Shown: positions 44,982 to 53,502, counted from the first letter of the stretch. The stretch: 64,000 bases of DNA from JBMONI01 sp049324575 (GCA_049324575.1 JBMONI010000018.1:15040-79039), one strand, 5' to 3'. Made by a program: numbers and translations. Notes: generated by a model from the sequence alone, not told the origin.

Positions 44982-46436
44982 TCAGGGATCGACACGCTCC
45001 CCGACAAAGGTGTCATGGACAAGCTTTTCGAGCGTCACTTTCTGAAAAGTGCCCACGAGGGCCGCTGGACCAGGAAAGACCACCTTCTTTTCTTCAAGAG
45101 AGCGACCCAGAAGACCGGCGGTTTTCTTACGGCTCGTTCCTTCAACGAAAACCTCCAGGATTCGGCTCAGATACGCTCGGTTGCGCTCCTCCGTGATCCG
45201 CTTCTGGATCTCGAGGAGCTCCCGGTTCCTTTGCTCCTTGATATGTATCGGCACATCGTCGGCAAGCTTTGAGGCCGGAGTCCCCGGCCGCTCGGAATAC
45301 TTATAGATGAACGCCCCGTCAAAACGGATCTCTTCCAAGGCCTGAACGGTCGCCTGATGGTCTTCCCCGGTCTCGCCCGGAAATCCGGCGATGATATCGG
45401 TTGTCAGACCTATGCCGGGAACGAGAGCGCGTAATCGATCGATCTTCTCTTTGAATTCCCGGTAGGTGTGAAGACGCTTCATCCGTTTGAGGATACGGTC
45501 GGAACCGCTTTGGAGCGGCAGGTGGAACCGGCGCGAGATCTTCGGATGGGCCGCGATCGTTTTGAAAAGAGCCTCCGTTGCATCCGCCGGATGAGAAGTC
45601 GTAAACGAGATGCGGTCGAGGCCGGAAACAGCACAAAGCCGTTCCAGCAATCCTGAAAAATCCACGGACTCCTGATCCCTGATTCCTGATCCCTGATAGG
45701 AGTTCACATTCTGACCCAAGAGCGTGATCCATTTTACTCCGTCGGCAACAAGACGCCGGGCTTCCCTCAGCACTTCTTCAGGCGGCATCGAGACCTCGGC
45801 GCCTCGGGTTTTGGGAACAATGCAAAAGGTGCAGACCTTATTGCAGCCGGTCATGATCGGAAGCCAGGCGTGAAATCCACGTTCCCGCTTGATAAAATCA
45901 GAATATTCGATCGCAAGACCGTCCTCCCGGATCCGGAGGACCTGTCGCCGCCGCTCGAGGCTTTCCGCGATCACCTGCGGAAGCTCCTTGATATTGCGGG
46001 TCCCGATCATGAAATCCAGCTGGGGAAAACGCTTGAAGAGCGCCTCCCGGTGCTCCTCGACCATGCATCCCATGAGCCCGACCAGAAGCCCCGGCCTTTG
46101 TTTCTTCGCCTTTCCGTAGATTCCCAGCCTTCCGAAGACCCGCGCCTCGGCGTGTTCGCGCACGGCACAAGTATTCAGCAGCACGACATCGGCCTTCGCG
46201 GCTTCAGCGGAGGGCTCCTTCCCGCCCGGCCCGTTTTCCGCTTCTTCCTCCCGTGCGATCACTTCATAACCCGCCCGTTCCAGGATCCCCGCCGCCACCT
46301 GCGAATCGTAGGTGTTCATCTGGCATCCGAACGTGACCAAAAGTATGCGTTTTCCTGCTGATATGGCAGGTAACTTCTCTTGGCTTTCTCCGTCGGAATC
46401 GCCTCTTTGTTCGTTGCTTCGCTCTTTTTCAGACAT
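44982..46436 (-). CDS. miaB: tRNA methylthiotransferase MiaB with element-derived N-terminus
   Basis: Radical-SAM enzyme that adds a 2-methylthio group to i6A37 of tRNA. Family sequence starts at RILLVTFGCQMNTYDSQ, then VLLNTCAVREHAE, the CxxxCxxC in PIMTGCNKVCTFCIVPKTRG, and a TRAM domain. The first 29 codons (MSEKERSNEQ...ISAGK) have no counterpart in MiaB and overlap, in another frame, the 3' end of the serine recombinase gene. GAGGGG lies 5 nt before the ATG. So the mobile element has replaced the original start and supplies a new one. A heptamer repeat lies inside the coding region at 45670-45697. Confidence 0.93.
   Translation of the reverse strand: MSEKERSNEQRGDSDGESQEKLPAISAGKRILLVTFGCQMNTYDSQVAAGILERAGYEVIAREEEAENGPGGKEPSAEAAKADVVLLNTCAVREHAEARVFGRLGIYGKAKKQRPGLLVGLMGCMVEEHREALFKRFPQLDFMIGTRNIKELPQVIAESLERRRQVLRIREDGLAIEYSDFIKRERGFHAWLPIMTGCNKVCTFCIVPKTRGAEVSMPPEEVLREARRLVADGVKWITLLGQNVNSYQGSGIRDQESVDFSGLLERLCAVSGLDRISFTTSHPADATEALFKTIAAHPKISRRFHLPLQSGSDRILKRMKRLHTYREFKEKIDRLRALVPGIGLTTDIIAGFPGETGEDHQATVQALEEIRFDGAFIYKYSERPGTPASKLADDVPIHIKEQRNRELLEIQKRITEERNRAYLSRILEVFVEGTSRKKTAGLLGRSLEEKKVVFPGPAALVGTFQKVTLEKLVHDTFVGERVDP
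45670..45697. repeat. Four exact heptamer repeats YCCTGAT inside miaB
   Basis: Four uninterrupted copies (TCCTGAT and CCCTGAT alternating) encode part of a variable loop, GSGIRDQES. Seven is not a multiple of three, so loss or gain of one copy would shift the miaB frame. Confidence 0.85.
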
Positions 46437-48022
46437 TTCATCCCCTCTTCATAACACATTTTCCAAGGTTCGTTGATCTCGACCTTGACTATCTCTTGAT
46501 TTTGAATATAGATCGCCTTAAAAATGATCCGCATGAACGACTTGACCAAATAGTCCTTCTGCTCATCCTTCGGATTACTGCGCAGACGAACCAAGAAGTC
46601 CTGCGTGGCCTTGACCAGATTGACCGCGTTTCGCTTCTCGAGGATCTTGATCTGCACGGCCTTGACGTCCTGCTTTAACTTCTTCTCCTCGTTACGCAAA
46701 AGATCAGCGCGCTCCTTGTAAATATCGGCGTTGATCTTATCCTCCGAGAAAACTTCATAAAGCACCTTCTGCTTCTCGATATTCTTGTTGAGCGCCTTTT
46801 CCTTGCCTTCGAGCTCATCAATAAGATACTGCTCCGGCTCAGTCGCGGTCATCTTGATCACGTCACCCAGCTCCTCGATGACGTGCAGATTTTTGCTGAT
46901 GATATCAATAATATCCCAGACCTGCTGATTAACAGCATCAGCCGTCACCGACTTATTGCCGCATTTCACATAAGACACGCCAACGGATGAACAGCAATAC
47001 CACGGCCTGCGCGCCTTGGTGCGATGATTGGCCGTCAGCGTCAAGCCCCGATAATTCCGGCCGCACATATTACACTTTAACACTCCGGATAAGTGATACA
47101 CATTATTCCTGAACCGCACAACCGCGTTGGTGCGATTGGTAGCCAGCCGCTTCTGCGCGGCGTCAAACGTCTCTTGCGTAATGATCGGCTCGTGGGCATT
47201 CGGCACTTCAATCACCTTTGACGGATCATTAAGAACGTAACGATACCCCTTGCCTTCGCCGTTCTTGGTCTTGGTCTTCATATCGTAATGCTTGCGATTC
47301 CACACCAGCATGCCAAGATAAATCTTATTGCGCAAAATATCCGAAATAAACTTGCCGTAAAATCGTCCGCCCTGTCTTGACGGAATCCCCAGATGATAAT
47401 AATGCCCGGCGATCTGGGCTGTGCTCTTTCCGCCAAGATACAGCGTAAAAATATCCTTAACTATCCGCGCTTCATCCGCGTGGACTTCCAGCTTCTTGGC
47501 TTCCTTATTATAGCGGTAGCCATACGGCGCGTAGCGTGCGCCCTGCCAATGCCCGCGCTTCACTCCCACAACCATACCCGGGAATACACGCTCAACCAAA
47601 CGATTGCGTTCAAACTCGGCGCAACTGCCCAGCATTTGAATTGCCATTTTACCGGCGCTTGACGTGGTATCAAACGGCTCAGTCGCTGACTTGTAGCCAA
47701 TGCCAAGTGCCTCAAATTCTTCTAATAAACCCAGCAGGTCCTTGAGCCGTCTGCTTAAACGATCCTGCTTATAAACCATTACCAGATTAAAATGCTTATT
47801 GCGGGCGTCCAGTAAAAGCCTTTGCAATGCCGGACGCTCCATATTGCCGCCGGAATAGCCGTCATCCATGTAAACATCTCTGCCCGACATTGTGCAAACG
47901 ACATCCCAGCCAAAGTTCTTCGCGTATTGCAAAAGATAATTTCTCTGCACCTCCAGCGAAAAGCCTTCCCGCGCCTGATCCTCTGTGCTAACTCTTGTGT
48001 ATAATGCTACCTTCGTTATCAT
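46316..48022 (-). CDS. Large serine recombinase (integrase)
   Basis: 568 residues. Resolvase domain with catalytic serine in YTRVSTEDQ (Ser12), MVYKQDRLSRRLKDLLGLL and the conserved FERNRLVERV. A recombinase domain (PYGYRY...LYLGGKSTAQIA) follows, then a zinc ribbon (CNMCGRNY...YCC...C) and a coiled-coil segment near residues 400-480. It should integrate and excise the element. The last 14 or so residues (ENAYFWSRSDAR) and the stop are encoded by miaB DNA in another frame, so the C-terminus differs between integrated and circular forms. Confidence 0.95.
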   Translation of the reverse strand: MITKVALYTRVSTEDQAREGFSLEVQRNYLLQYAKNFGWDVVCTMSGRDVYMDDGYSGGNMERPALQRLLLDARNKHFNLVMVYKQDRLSRRLKDLLGLLEEFEALGIGYKSATEPFDTTSSAGKMAIQMLGSCAEFERNRLVERVFPGMVVGVKRGHWQGARYAPYGYRYNKEAKKLEVHADEARIVKDIFTLYLGGKSTAQIAGHYYHLGIPSRQGGRFYGKFISDILRNKIYLGMLVWNRKHYDMKTKTKNGEGKGYRYVLNDPSKVIEVPNAHEPIITQETFDAAQKRLATNRTNAVVRFRNNVYHLSGVLKCNMCGRNYRGLTLTANHRTKARRPWYCCSSVGVSYVKCGNKSVTADAVNQQVWDIIDIISKNLHVIEELGDVIKMTATEPEQYLIDELEGKEKALNKNIEKQKVLYEVFSEDKINADIYKERADLLRNEEKKLKQDVKAVQIKILEKRNAVNLVKATQDFLVRLRSNPKDEQKDYLVKSFMRIIFKAIYIQNQEIVKVEINEPWKMCYEEGMKCLKKSEATNKEAIPTEKAKRSYLPYQQENAYFWSRSDAR

Positions 48023-48194
48023 CTTTTAAAGTTGCCCGCCATTCCTTGATTTTGGCGATACATTCGTCCGTAAAGACCGGCCAGTCCCTGTAATCACGCT
48101 TGGGCTTGATCCATCCCTTGCGCACCCACGCGAGCATAGTCTGCCGGTGCACTCCCAGTTTTTTTGCCGTCTCTTTCATGTTGTACGTTTTCAT
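47988..48194 (-). CDS. Small HTH protein, excisionase-like
   Basis: 68 residues: MKETAKKLGVHRQTMLAWVRKGWI is a MerR/excisionase-type helix-turn-helix, followed by a wing with WPVFTDECIAKI. It overlaps the start of the recombinase gene by 35 bp and is read just before it, as expected for a recombination directionality factor or regulator. Which of the two cannot be told. Confidence 0.78.
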   Translation of the reverse strand: MKTYNMKETAKKLGVHRQTMLAWVRKGWIKPKRDYRDWPVFTDECIAKIKEWRATLKDDNEGSIIHKS

Positions 48195-48241
48195 ATCAAA
48201 GCCCTCTATGATTGGGCTTCAGTATACCCTAATATACACCA

Positions 48242-48439
48242 TCATACAAGGTCTTTCTTCTCATCACCATACGACAGCAAAAACATTTTTGATAAAAGCT
48301 CTATGCCGGAAGCAAAGGATTTTCGGGCATCCGCAATCTCGAGCGCAGACAGACCCCGGGCTTTGAGCTTCGCTTCCAAAGCGTCCCAGCCCCTTGGCTC
48401 TGTCCTGACTTCATTGATTACGCCCGATTCCTTTTCCAT
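48242..48439 (-). CDS. Small hypothetical protein (65 aa)
   Basis: MEKESGVINEVRTEPRGWDA, then an alpha-helical RGLSALEIADARKSFASGIELL. Not recognised. It lies just downstream of a cluster of TGACAT boxes and upstream of the HTH and recombinase genes, so it may be co-regulated with them. Confidence 0.5.
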   Translation of the reverse strand: MEKESGVINEVRTEPRGWDALEAKLKARGLSALEIADARKSFASGIELLSKMFLLSYGDEKKDLV

Positions 48440-48454
48440 GCTCTCTTCCTGCTA

Positions 48455-48606
48455 CCACTGACATACTGACATCCAAAATGTCAGTGGATGTCACTCGAAA
48501 AGTCGTAAAATCGCCATAAAAAGCCCATTTTTGCCTCAAAAATACCTGTTTTTAGCGCGTTTTCGGCATTTCTGACACACTGACATCGACCCTATATGAC
48601 ATGACA
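48455..48606. repeat. Cluster of TGACAT boxes with a 10-bp inverted repeat
   Basis: Perfect inverted repeat CCACTGACAT (48455-48464) / ATGTCAGTGG (48478-48487), with further TGACAT or ATGTCA copies at 48467, 48488, near 48581 and around 48600. It occupies the non-coding gap before the 65-aa gene and overlaps the end of the next one. It looks like a multi-site operator for the integration genes. Confidence 0.65.
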
Positions 48607-48813
48607 TCGATTTTCAAAATTTGTATCACTGAAAGACTGCGCCTCGCCCGACCCGCACCAAAGCCCACCCAGAAGGACCCATTGCTTAAAAGACGCGGGT
48701 GTGACATGCAGGCGTAAAGTTATGCTCCGGCCATCAGGCAACGGAAAGCGCGCATCCACCCAGAAGCCCGGCCTCCATTTCTTCTTCCTGTACTTAAAGC
48801 TGTACCAGCCCAT
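48592..48813 (-). CDS. Small hypothetical protein (73 aa)
   Basis: From ATG 48813, with GAGGTG 4 nt upstream: MGWYSFKYRKKKWRPGFWVD, then FPLPDGRSITLRLHVTPASF. Rich in aromatic and basic residues. Family not recognised. It lies in the replication/maintenance gene row; the C-terminal part overlaps the TGACAT cluster. Confidence 0.5.
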   Translation of the reverse strand: MGWYSFKYRKKKWRPGFWVDARFPLPDGRSITLRLHVTPASFKQWVLLGGLWCGSGEAQSFSDTNFENRCHVI

Positions 48814-48946
48814 AAACACCTCGCTTAAAAGAATGCGTGCGGAGAAGGGCAAGAGGATACCCTCTGCCAGACGCGTTTATCTGGCAAAACTTTCACGATG
48901 GGATGCACTAACAAGAACACCGCTCCGGTTCCTCCGCATTATGATT

Positions 48947-49630
48947 TCACTCAGCCACCAACTCTGCCTGCTCCGCTGGCTTTACCTGCTCAGGCCGATA
49001 CTTCCTCATCAGCGCTTTGACTTCATGCTCAAGATCAAAGTGCGATACCCAATGATCTCTTCCCCGAATACCTTCCTCGACATCCGCGATTGTGGGGCGT
49101 CGTAACTCAGCAATGCCTTTGTCTATCTCGGCATGAAAATGCTTATACTCGTCTGTTCCAAGTCCGGGGCTAAACTCGGGGAACTCTTCCAGATGTCGTC
49201 TGGTGGTTTCCGGGTGGCCGTAAATGGCGAACGCTAACGCGAACAGCTTGCCCTTAGCGCGCCAAAGCTCAAGCATGGCCTTCTCGCGATCAAGATTTAA
49301 CCGTTTGCGGTCTTCGATGATCCGCTTCGCTTCTTCATCGCGCTTGATGGTCAATGCTTCTTCGAGCTTCGTCTTGAGCTTCGTTAAGCTTTCGGTAACA
49401 ACATCAAGGTTGATGTCGCACTCCTCCAAAGCCAGATCCGCCTGCTTTACAGCGTCGGGATTGACCCGCTCACCGCACATGACTCGGCTTCTGATTTCTT
49501 TCGCTTTCTCTTTAGCTTCGGCTTTCTCTTGCTCGCAGAGCTTCTGCTTTTCTTCAAGAGCGACGATCTGCTCGGCGATTTCCTCTGGCGTGCTTTTGCC
49601 TTTTAAAACATTTAGAAAATTAAGCTTCAT
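48947..49630 (-). CDS. Coiled-coil protein (227 aa)
   Basis: From ATG 49630 (GGGAG upstream). Residues about 15-140 are a highly charged coiled coil (EEIAEQIVALEEKQKLCEQEKAEAKEKAK...), followed by a mixed region with LFALAFAIYGHPETTRRHLEEFPEF. Not recognised. Its start overlaps the three-repeat gene by 11 bp, so both belong to the replication operon. Confidence 0.65.
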   Translation of the reverse strand: MKLNFLNVLKGKSTPEEIAEQIVALEEKQKLCEQEKAEAKEKAKEIRSRVMCGERVNPDAVKQADLALEECDINLDVVTESLTKLKTKLEEALTIKRDEEAKRIIEDRKRLNLDREKAMLELWRAKGKLFALAFAIYGHPETTRRHLEEFPEFSPGLGTDEYKHFHAEIDKGIAELRRPTIADVEEGIRGRDHWVSHFDLEHEVKALMRKYRPEQVKPAEQAELVAE

Positions 49631-50060
49631 GGCGTTTTCTCCCTTCGTTTGAAACTCTTTTTGGCGCTGTGATTGACATCGCCTCGTCAAAAGAACATTC
49701 GTTCTCATCCTGATACTGCCTTGCCCGCCAGATATGATCCAGCTGGCTGGCGATTAACGCGGTGTCTTGATCGGTCTTGCGCTCTGGCGCTGTCCTGCGC
49801 AGAGCGTCCGTCAACGTGCATTCAAACTTCTCCTGATATTCGTAAGCCCGTTTGAGATGGGCAAGACGAATATCTCCTTCGCTGACAGTTGTCGGATTAC
49901 GCTTGGCCGTCGCTTGCAACGCTTCGGTTAAAGCGCATTTGTGGCGGTTCATGTAAAGATTCGCATCGATCAAATGCACGAGCTGTTTTTCTTCGGTCGA
50001 GCCCGGGACATACCACCTGATCATCTGGCTTATTGTGTTTAATACGTGCGCTTGGTTCAT
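49620..50060 (-). CDS. Three-repeat small protein (146 aa)
   Basis: From ATG 50060, preceded by AGGAGG at 9 nt. Three related segments of about 28 residues repeat every 40: ANLYMNRHKCALTEALQATA (34-52), AYEYQEKFECTLTDALRRTA (72-91) and ARQYQDENECSFDEAMSITA (113-132). Each has Tyr, Cys and an Ala-rich helix at fixed places (Cys42, 81, 122). Family not recognised; the pattern suggests three copies of a helix-hairpin unit. Confidence 0.65.
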   Translation of the reverse strand: MNQAHVLNTISQMIRWYVPGSTEEKQLVHLIDANLYMNRHKCALTEALQATAKRNPTTVSEGDIRLAHLKRAYEYQEKFECTLTDALRRTAPERKTDQDTALIASQLDHIWRARQYQDENECSFDEAMSITAPKRVSNEGRKRHEA

Positions 50061-50375
50061 TTTTTTATTCCTCCTGTTTTGGTTAATGGTTGACCTCAAT
50101 TCGTAACCTGCGATTTCTCTGTCTACATCTCTACACCTCCTTTTTGTGAGCTTGTGAACGTTGTGAAGCTACAATCCCTACTCTCATACCTCAGCCTCTT
50201 AGGGGCTTTTTTTGTGAGTTTCCGCCCTGTTTTCCTTATTTTTCTTTCTTTTAGAACTTTAAGGAAATTAGCCTCACAATCTTCACAGATTTGCGTAACT
50301 CGTTGTGCCTCGGCGAGTTGACCCTGTGAAGATGTCTGTGAGTTTCCGTGAAGATGTGAAGTCATCCTCACAGAT
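50061..50375. other. Non-coding gap downstream of the primase gene
   Basis: 315 bases with no convincing gene. The part nearest the primase stop holds TGTGAAGAT/ATCTTCACA repeats in both orientations that can fold back on the primase 3' end (see separate repeat). A 100-codon open frame at 50123-50425 looks like a by-product. Confidence 0.5.
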
Positions 50376-50447
50376 TTAGAAGGGCCGGTCATCGTAGCCC
50401 CCGCTGTCATCTTCACAAAACTCACGGATCTTCACACCATCTTCACA
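50279..50447. repeat. Inverted cluster of TGTGAAGAT / ATCTTCACA boxes
   Basis: ATCTTCACA occurs at 50279, 50409, 50428 and 50439, and the reverse orientation (GTGAAGAT) at 50325 and 50348. The blocks around 50325-50362 and 50409-50447 are near-complementary, including GTGAGTTT/AAACTCAC, and could form a long hairpin across the primase stop codon. Terminator, RNA-stability element or binding sites are all possible. Confidence 0.6.
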
Positions 50448-52730
50448 CCTGTTTGGCGCGCATTTTTGGAGAATATAAATCCGCCTGCCGGTTCCGGCTT
50501 CGCGTTTGTCTTTTATGATGTCAATGCCAACATGGCGCATGACAGGCGCAATCCGGACAAGTTCATTCGAAAGCCATTTGGCTGTTCTAGGAATTCCTTT
50601 CTCATTCTCATCAGAGCTTAATTCCGATAACAATTCAGAAGGCGATCCTGCCCAATAACCGTTATGACTCTCAACAAACGTCCTGATCTTCTTAGCAAAG
50701 GTGCTCTCATCCGCGGTGTCCTGCCACTTGGAATCCACTGATTCCTGATACTTCGCGAAGAATTCATCCCGCGAATAACCCAAGCCCTCCGACAATGCGC
50801 CGCCCCACCGGGCAAAGTCAGCCATGCGAAACTTCTCATGGCCGCTAACCTGCGACACAACGCCCATCGCCTTTGAAACAGCGGTAAAGAATCCGCCAAG
50901 GATCCCGGGCAAAGCCTTTTTCCATTCCTCGACCATGATGGTTTCCGGCCATGTATCTTTAAGAAGCGGAATATCGAAGATGATCGCACGGTCGATGAGA
51001 TCCGGCCGAAACATGATTGAGCCAATGCCGTTAAGCACAAAACACCTTCGGTATGAACGGATAAACTCATCGTCATTGGTATAAAGCGAACGCTTCATGT
51101 CGCCCTCACCAGTGACACCACGGCATAAAAAGTCACTGAACCAGTCATGAATACGCGAGACATTATCAAAAGCGCAGACCCAGTGTTTGTCCGCGGTCAG
51201 CTGCGCCTGTTCCAGCTCTTTAGGACTTGAAGTGAGCATGACTCTAGAGGGATCGACCAATTCTTTAATTTTTTTGCAGTTGCTCGATTTAGCGGTGCCT
51301 TGCTCGCCGGTCATGCTGATAATGACGTGCGGAAAGTTCGGGATAAAATAAGAAGCGATCGCCGTCATTAGAAGGCAGTGATTTTCAGCCTCGATATTGC
51401 AGAAACGTAAGAAATCCTTCGCGTCCCCGCCTTGAACAGGAATAACCTGCTCGATCTGATGTTGATAGCGCCTGAATATCGGCGGGAGCTGAGTTATTCG
51501 CCATCCTGCCGGTGAGACCTCAACGCCCTTATGATCAACCGCGGTAAGATCGTAGAAGATCTTATTGTCATGCCAGCCGACCCGATTGAATAATTCAACC
51601 TGTCTTGATGTGGCGCACCGCGCCTCAAGCTGAACCTTTGCCTGATTGATAGCGTCAATCTTGGGAGGCACTCCGAATCTCTTGCGGTAGCGGGTCGCTG
51701 TCCAATTACGAAAACTTGAGGTGTTTGTTGGGCATACTTCCAGATGGGTGTCGACCGGAAGCACCAGAATTGAATTGCCGTGCTGATCGCGGAAAAAGTC
51801 TTTGCTGTTTTCCTCGCAATCACGGGTGATGATCTCGCCTTGAGTCGGCTTATGTTTGAACTCATCGCCCGATGATTGAAACGTGTTCTCACAGCCTTCA
51901 ATGGCTTTTTCAATAACAACTTGCCCATATGTCCTGCCGTCACCGAAATGTTTCTCGTCCCATTTAGGGCGCATGAGCCCGGACTGCCGGAATAACGCAT
52001 CTATCTGCCCGGCGTCCTTGCCAGTCCAAAAGGCGAGCTTGTTGCAAAACGCAAGGTCCGCTTCTGATTGCGACGGATATGATTCCTGCCATCTGCCTTC
52101 ATAAAGGGCAAAGAACGCCTCGTTGTCGTTGCTCTTTCTTATCTTGCCAAGTATGCTTCGCGCGCCCTTCTTTTCTTCTTCGGCCTGCTTCACTTCTTCA
52201 AACAGCTTCAAGAGCTCGTCTTTTCTTGCTTCAATCGTGCTTTTGCATCCCGGCACGATATCGCCTGTGATCGTAAAGAACCTGCCTCCGGAATACATTT
52301 CAACGCCAAGTTCGCTAAACTTGCGGTCGTCAGGAAGCTCGCCCTTACAAAGGATATGAATACCCGTGCCGCTGGGAGAAAATTCGGTATAGCTGTCCGC
52401 CGCGGATATAATTATGCGGGCTTCTGGAGCGATAACGCCGTCCGTCACGCATCCGTCAATATCGATCCCAACGATCGGATTTGTTATGGCAAAACCGATA
52501 GTATCAAGGCCCAGCGCTTCAGTCCGGGCGATAGCTTCATCAAACGTGTGCCATGTCTTTGGATCGTTGGACTTGGCATTGCCTCCGGTCGCGACATTGA
52601 TCGGCACCTTCTTTGCCTTCTTGTCTTTTTGGGGGATAAACTTAAACCCGACCCAGATAGGCATGGCTTTTAATTCTGGAGGGATATTCTTCTCTTCCCA
52701 CCTCTTCACTTTTCTTCTCTCTTGGCTCAT
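50376..52730 (-). CDS. Primase-polymerase/helicase replication protein
   Basis: 784 residues. The N-terminal 200 residues resemble PrimPol/NrS-1 phage polymerase domains: PIWVGFKFIPQKDKKAKKVP, VGIDIDGCV with metal-binding aspartates, and EFSPSGTGIHILCKG. A superfamily 3/D5-like ATPase follows, with Walker A TGEQGTAKSSNCKK near residue 475 and Walker B-like HWVCAFDNVSR. Such proteins start replication of plasmids, phages and ICEs. The iteron-like array 250 bp upstream is the likely origin. The 3' end contributes to the TGTGAAG repeat cluster. Confidence 0.88.
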   Translation of the reverse strand: MSQERRKVKRWEEKNIPPELKAMPIWVGFKFIPQKDKKAKKVPINVATGGNAKSNDPKTWHTFDEAIARTEALGLDTIGFAITNPIVGIDIDGCVTDGVIAPEARIIISAADSYTEFSPSGTGIHILCKGELPDDRKFSELGVEMYSGGRFFTITGDIVPGCKSTIEARKDELLKLFEEVKQAEEEKKGARSILGKIRKSNDNEAFFALYEGRWQESYPSQSEADLAFCNKLAFWTGKDAGQIDALFRQSGLMRPKWDEKHFGDGRTYGQVVIEKAIEGCENTFQSSGDEFKHKPTQGEIITRDCEENSKDFFRDQHGNSILVLPVDTHLEVCPTNTSSFRNWTATRYRKRFGVPPKIDAINQAKVQLEARCATSRQVELFNRVGWHDNKIFYDLTAVDHKGVEVSPAGWRITQLPPIFRRYQHQIEQVIPVQGGDAKDFLRFCNIEAENHCLLMTAIASYFIPNFPHVIISMTGEQGTAKSSNCKKIKELVDPSRVMLTSSPKELEQAQLTADKHWVCAFDNVSRIHDWFSDFLCRGVTGEGDMKRSLYTNDDEFIRSYRRCFVLNGIGSIMFRPDLIDRAIIFDIPLLKDTWPETIMVEEWKKALPGILGGFFTAVSKAMGVVSQVSGHEKFRMADFARWGGALSEGLGYSRDEFFAKYQESVDSKWQDTADESTFAKKIRTFVESHNGYWAGSPSELLSELSSDENEKGIPRTAKWLSNELVRIAPVMRHVGIDIIKDKREAGTGRRIYILQKCAPNRCEDGVKIREFCEDDSGGYDDRPF

Positions 52731-52732
52731 CT

Positions 52733-52963
52733 CTACACTCCGTTTTGAAATAAAAAGTCTTTAACCCTTCTGTAACACTGAAATAACTGCTCCTCTTGGG
52801 AGTTCCTGAAAAACTCATCCGCGAGCTTCTTTGTCTTTTCGCTGTTTTCAAAAAGCACCCGTTTCTGCCTGCCAAAGCCCGAGATGCCTTTCATGGACAG
52901 CCCTTTTGACACAAGGTAAGCCGCCAGATATATGTTCCCCGCTTCAAAATACTGATCTTCCAT
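52733..52963 (-). CDS. Small DUF5659-like protein (76 aa)
   Basis: YFEAGNIYLAAYLVSKGLSM...RVLFENSEKTKKLADEFFRN...YRRVKDFLFQ resembles short DUF5659-type proteins found on mobile elements (DLYLAAYL... pattern). Function unknown. It is the first gene after the repeat array and ends 2 bp before the primase start, so the two are coupled. Confidence 0.65.
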   Translation of the reverse strand: MEDQYFEAGNIYLAAYLVSKGLSMKGISGFGRQKRVLFENSEKTKKLADEFFRNSQEEQLFQCYRRVKDFLFQNGV

Positions 52964-52984
52964 TGTTAACCCTCTTTTTCGCTT

Positions 52985-53457
52985 CCCACAGTAGGTATCA
53001 CCTGTTTGCCTGTGAAATTTCGCATCTTTTTTCTGCCCTCATATATGAACACGCAAAAAATTTGAAAGTGTAACACCCCTAATGCGTATATTCCGGATTT
53101 CCCCGTAAAGTGTCGGGACTTTTACCCTCCCACAGGTGATTACAGGAAAATTTCAAAAGTGTCGAACCCTCCACTAGTGATTACGTAAAATTTTCAAAAG
53201 TGTCGGGGGTCTTTTTTAACTTTTTTTGCCTCCCATAGGTGAAGACGGGATTTTTCCAAAAGTGTCGGGTCCCTCTACCGTAGTTATTACGTTTTTGGGC
53301 TCAAAATTTCGCATAATCCTTCAACTTTCCTCTCCAAGGCGTATATACGACTTTTTTTGCCAAAGTGTCCCACCCTCACCGTAGTTATATGTATTCCGGG
53401 CCACGATTTCGCATCCCTCACCTATGTACACGCAATATTTTTCAAAGTGTCGAACCC
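52985..53457. repeat. Degenerate iteron-like repeat array
   Basis: Seven AAAGTGTCG-type boxes begin at 53065, 53107, 53156, 53197, 53259, 53362 and 53444. Where a box is skipped, an ATTTCGCA box stands in (about 53016, 53305 and 53406). Between boxes lies an AT-rich GTGATTACG- or TATACG-type stretch flanked by CCCTC. Units are 41-62 bp. No gene is visible. Position directly upstream of the replication operon suggests the origin and autoregulatory operator. Confidence 0.75.
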
Positions 53458-53502
53458 TAAAAAGAAAAAGCCCGCTCTCGCTCGTATACGAGAACGGGCT
53501 TT
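53457..53502 (-). terminator. Strong intrinsic terminator of the hydrolase cassette
   Basis: Stem AAAGCCCG(C/T)TCTCG pairing across a CTCGTATACGAG palindrome (one mismatch), followed on the minus strand by TTTTTCTTTTT. It ends the transcript coming from the hsd/hydrolase genes and shields the repeat array. Confidence 0.85.

Noticed and set aside
50123..50425. 100-codon frame after the primase gene
   Set aside because: It overlaps the primase end in another frame, and its sequence is explained by the TGTGAAG repeats and a Ser/Thr/Lys-rich shadow.
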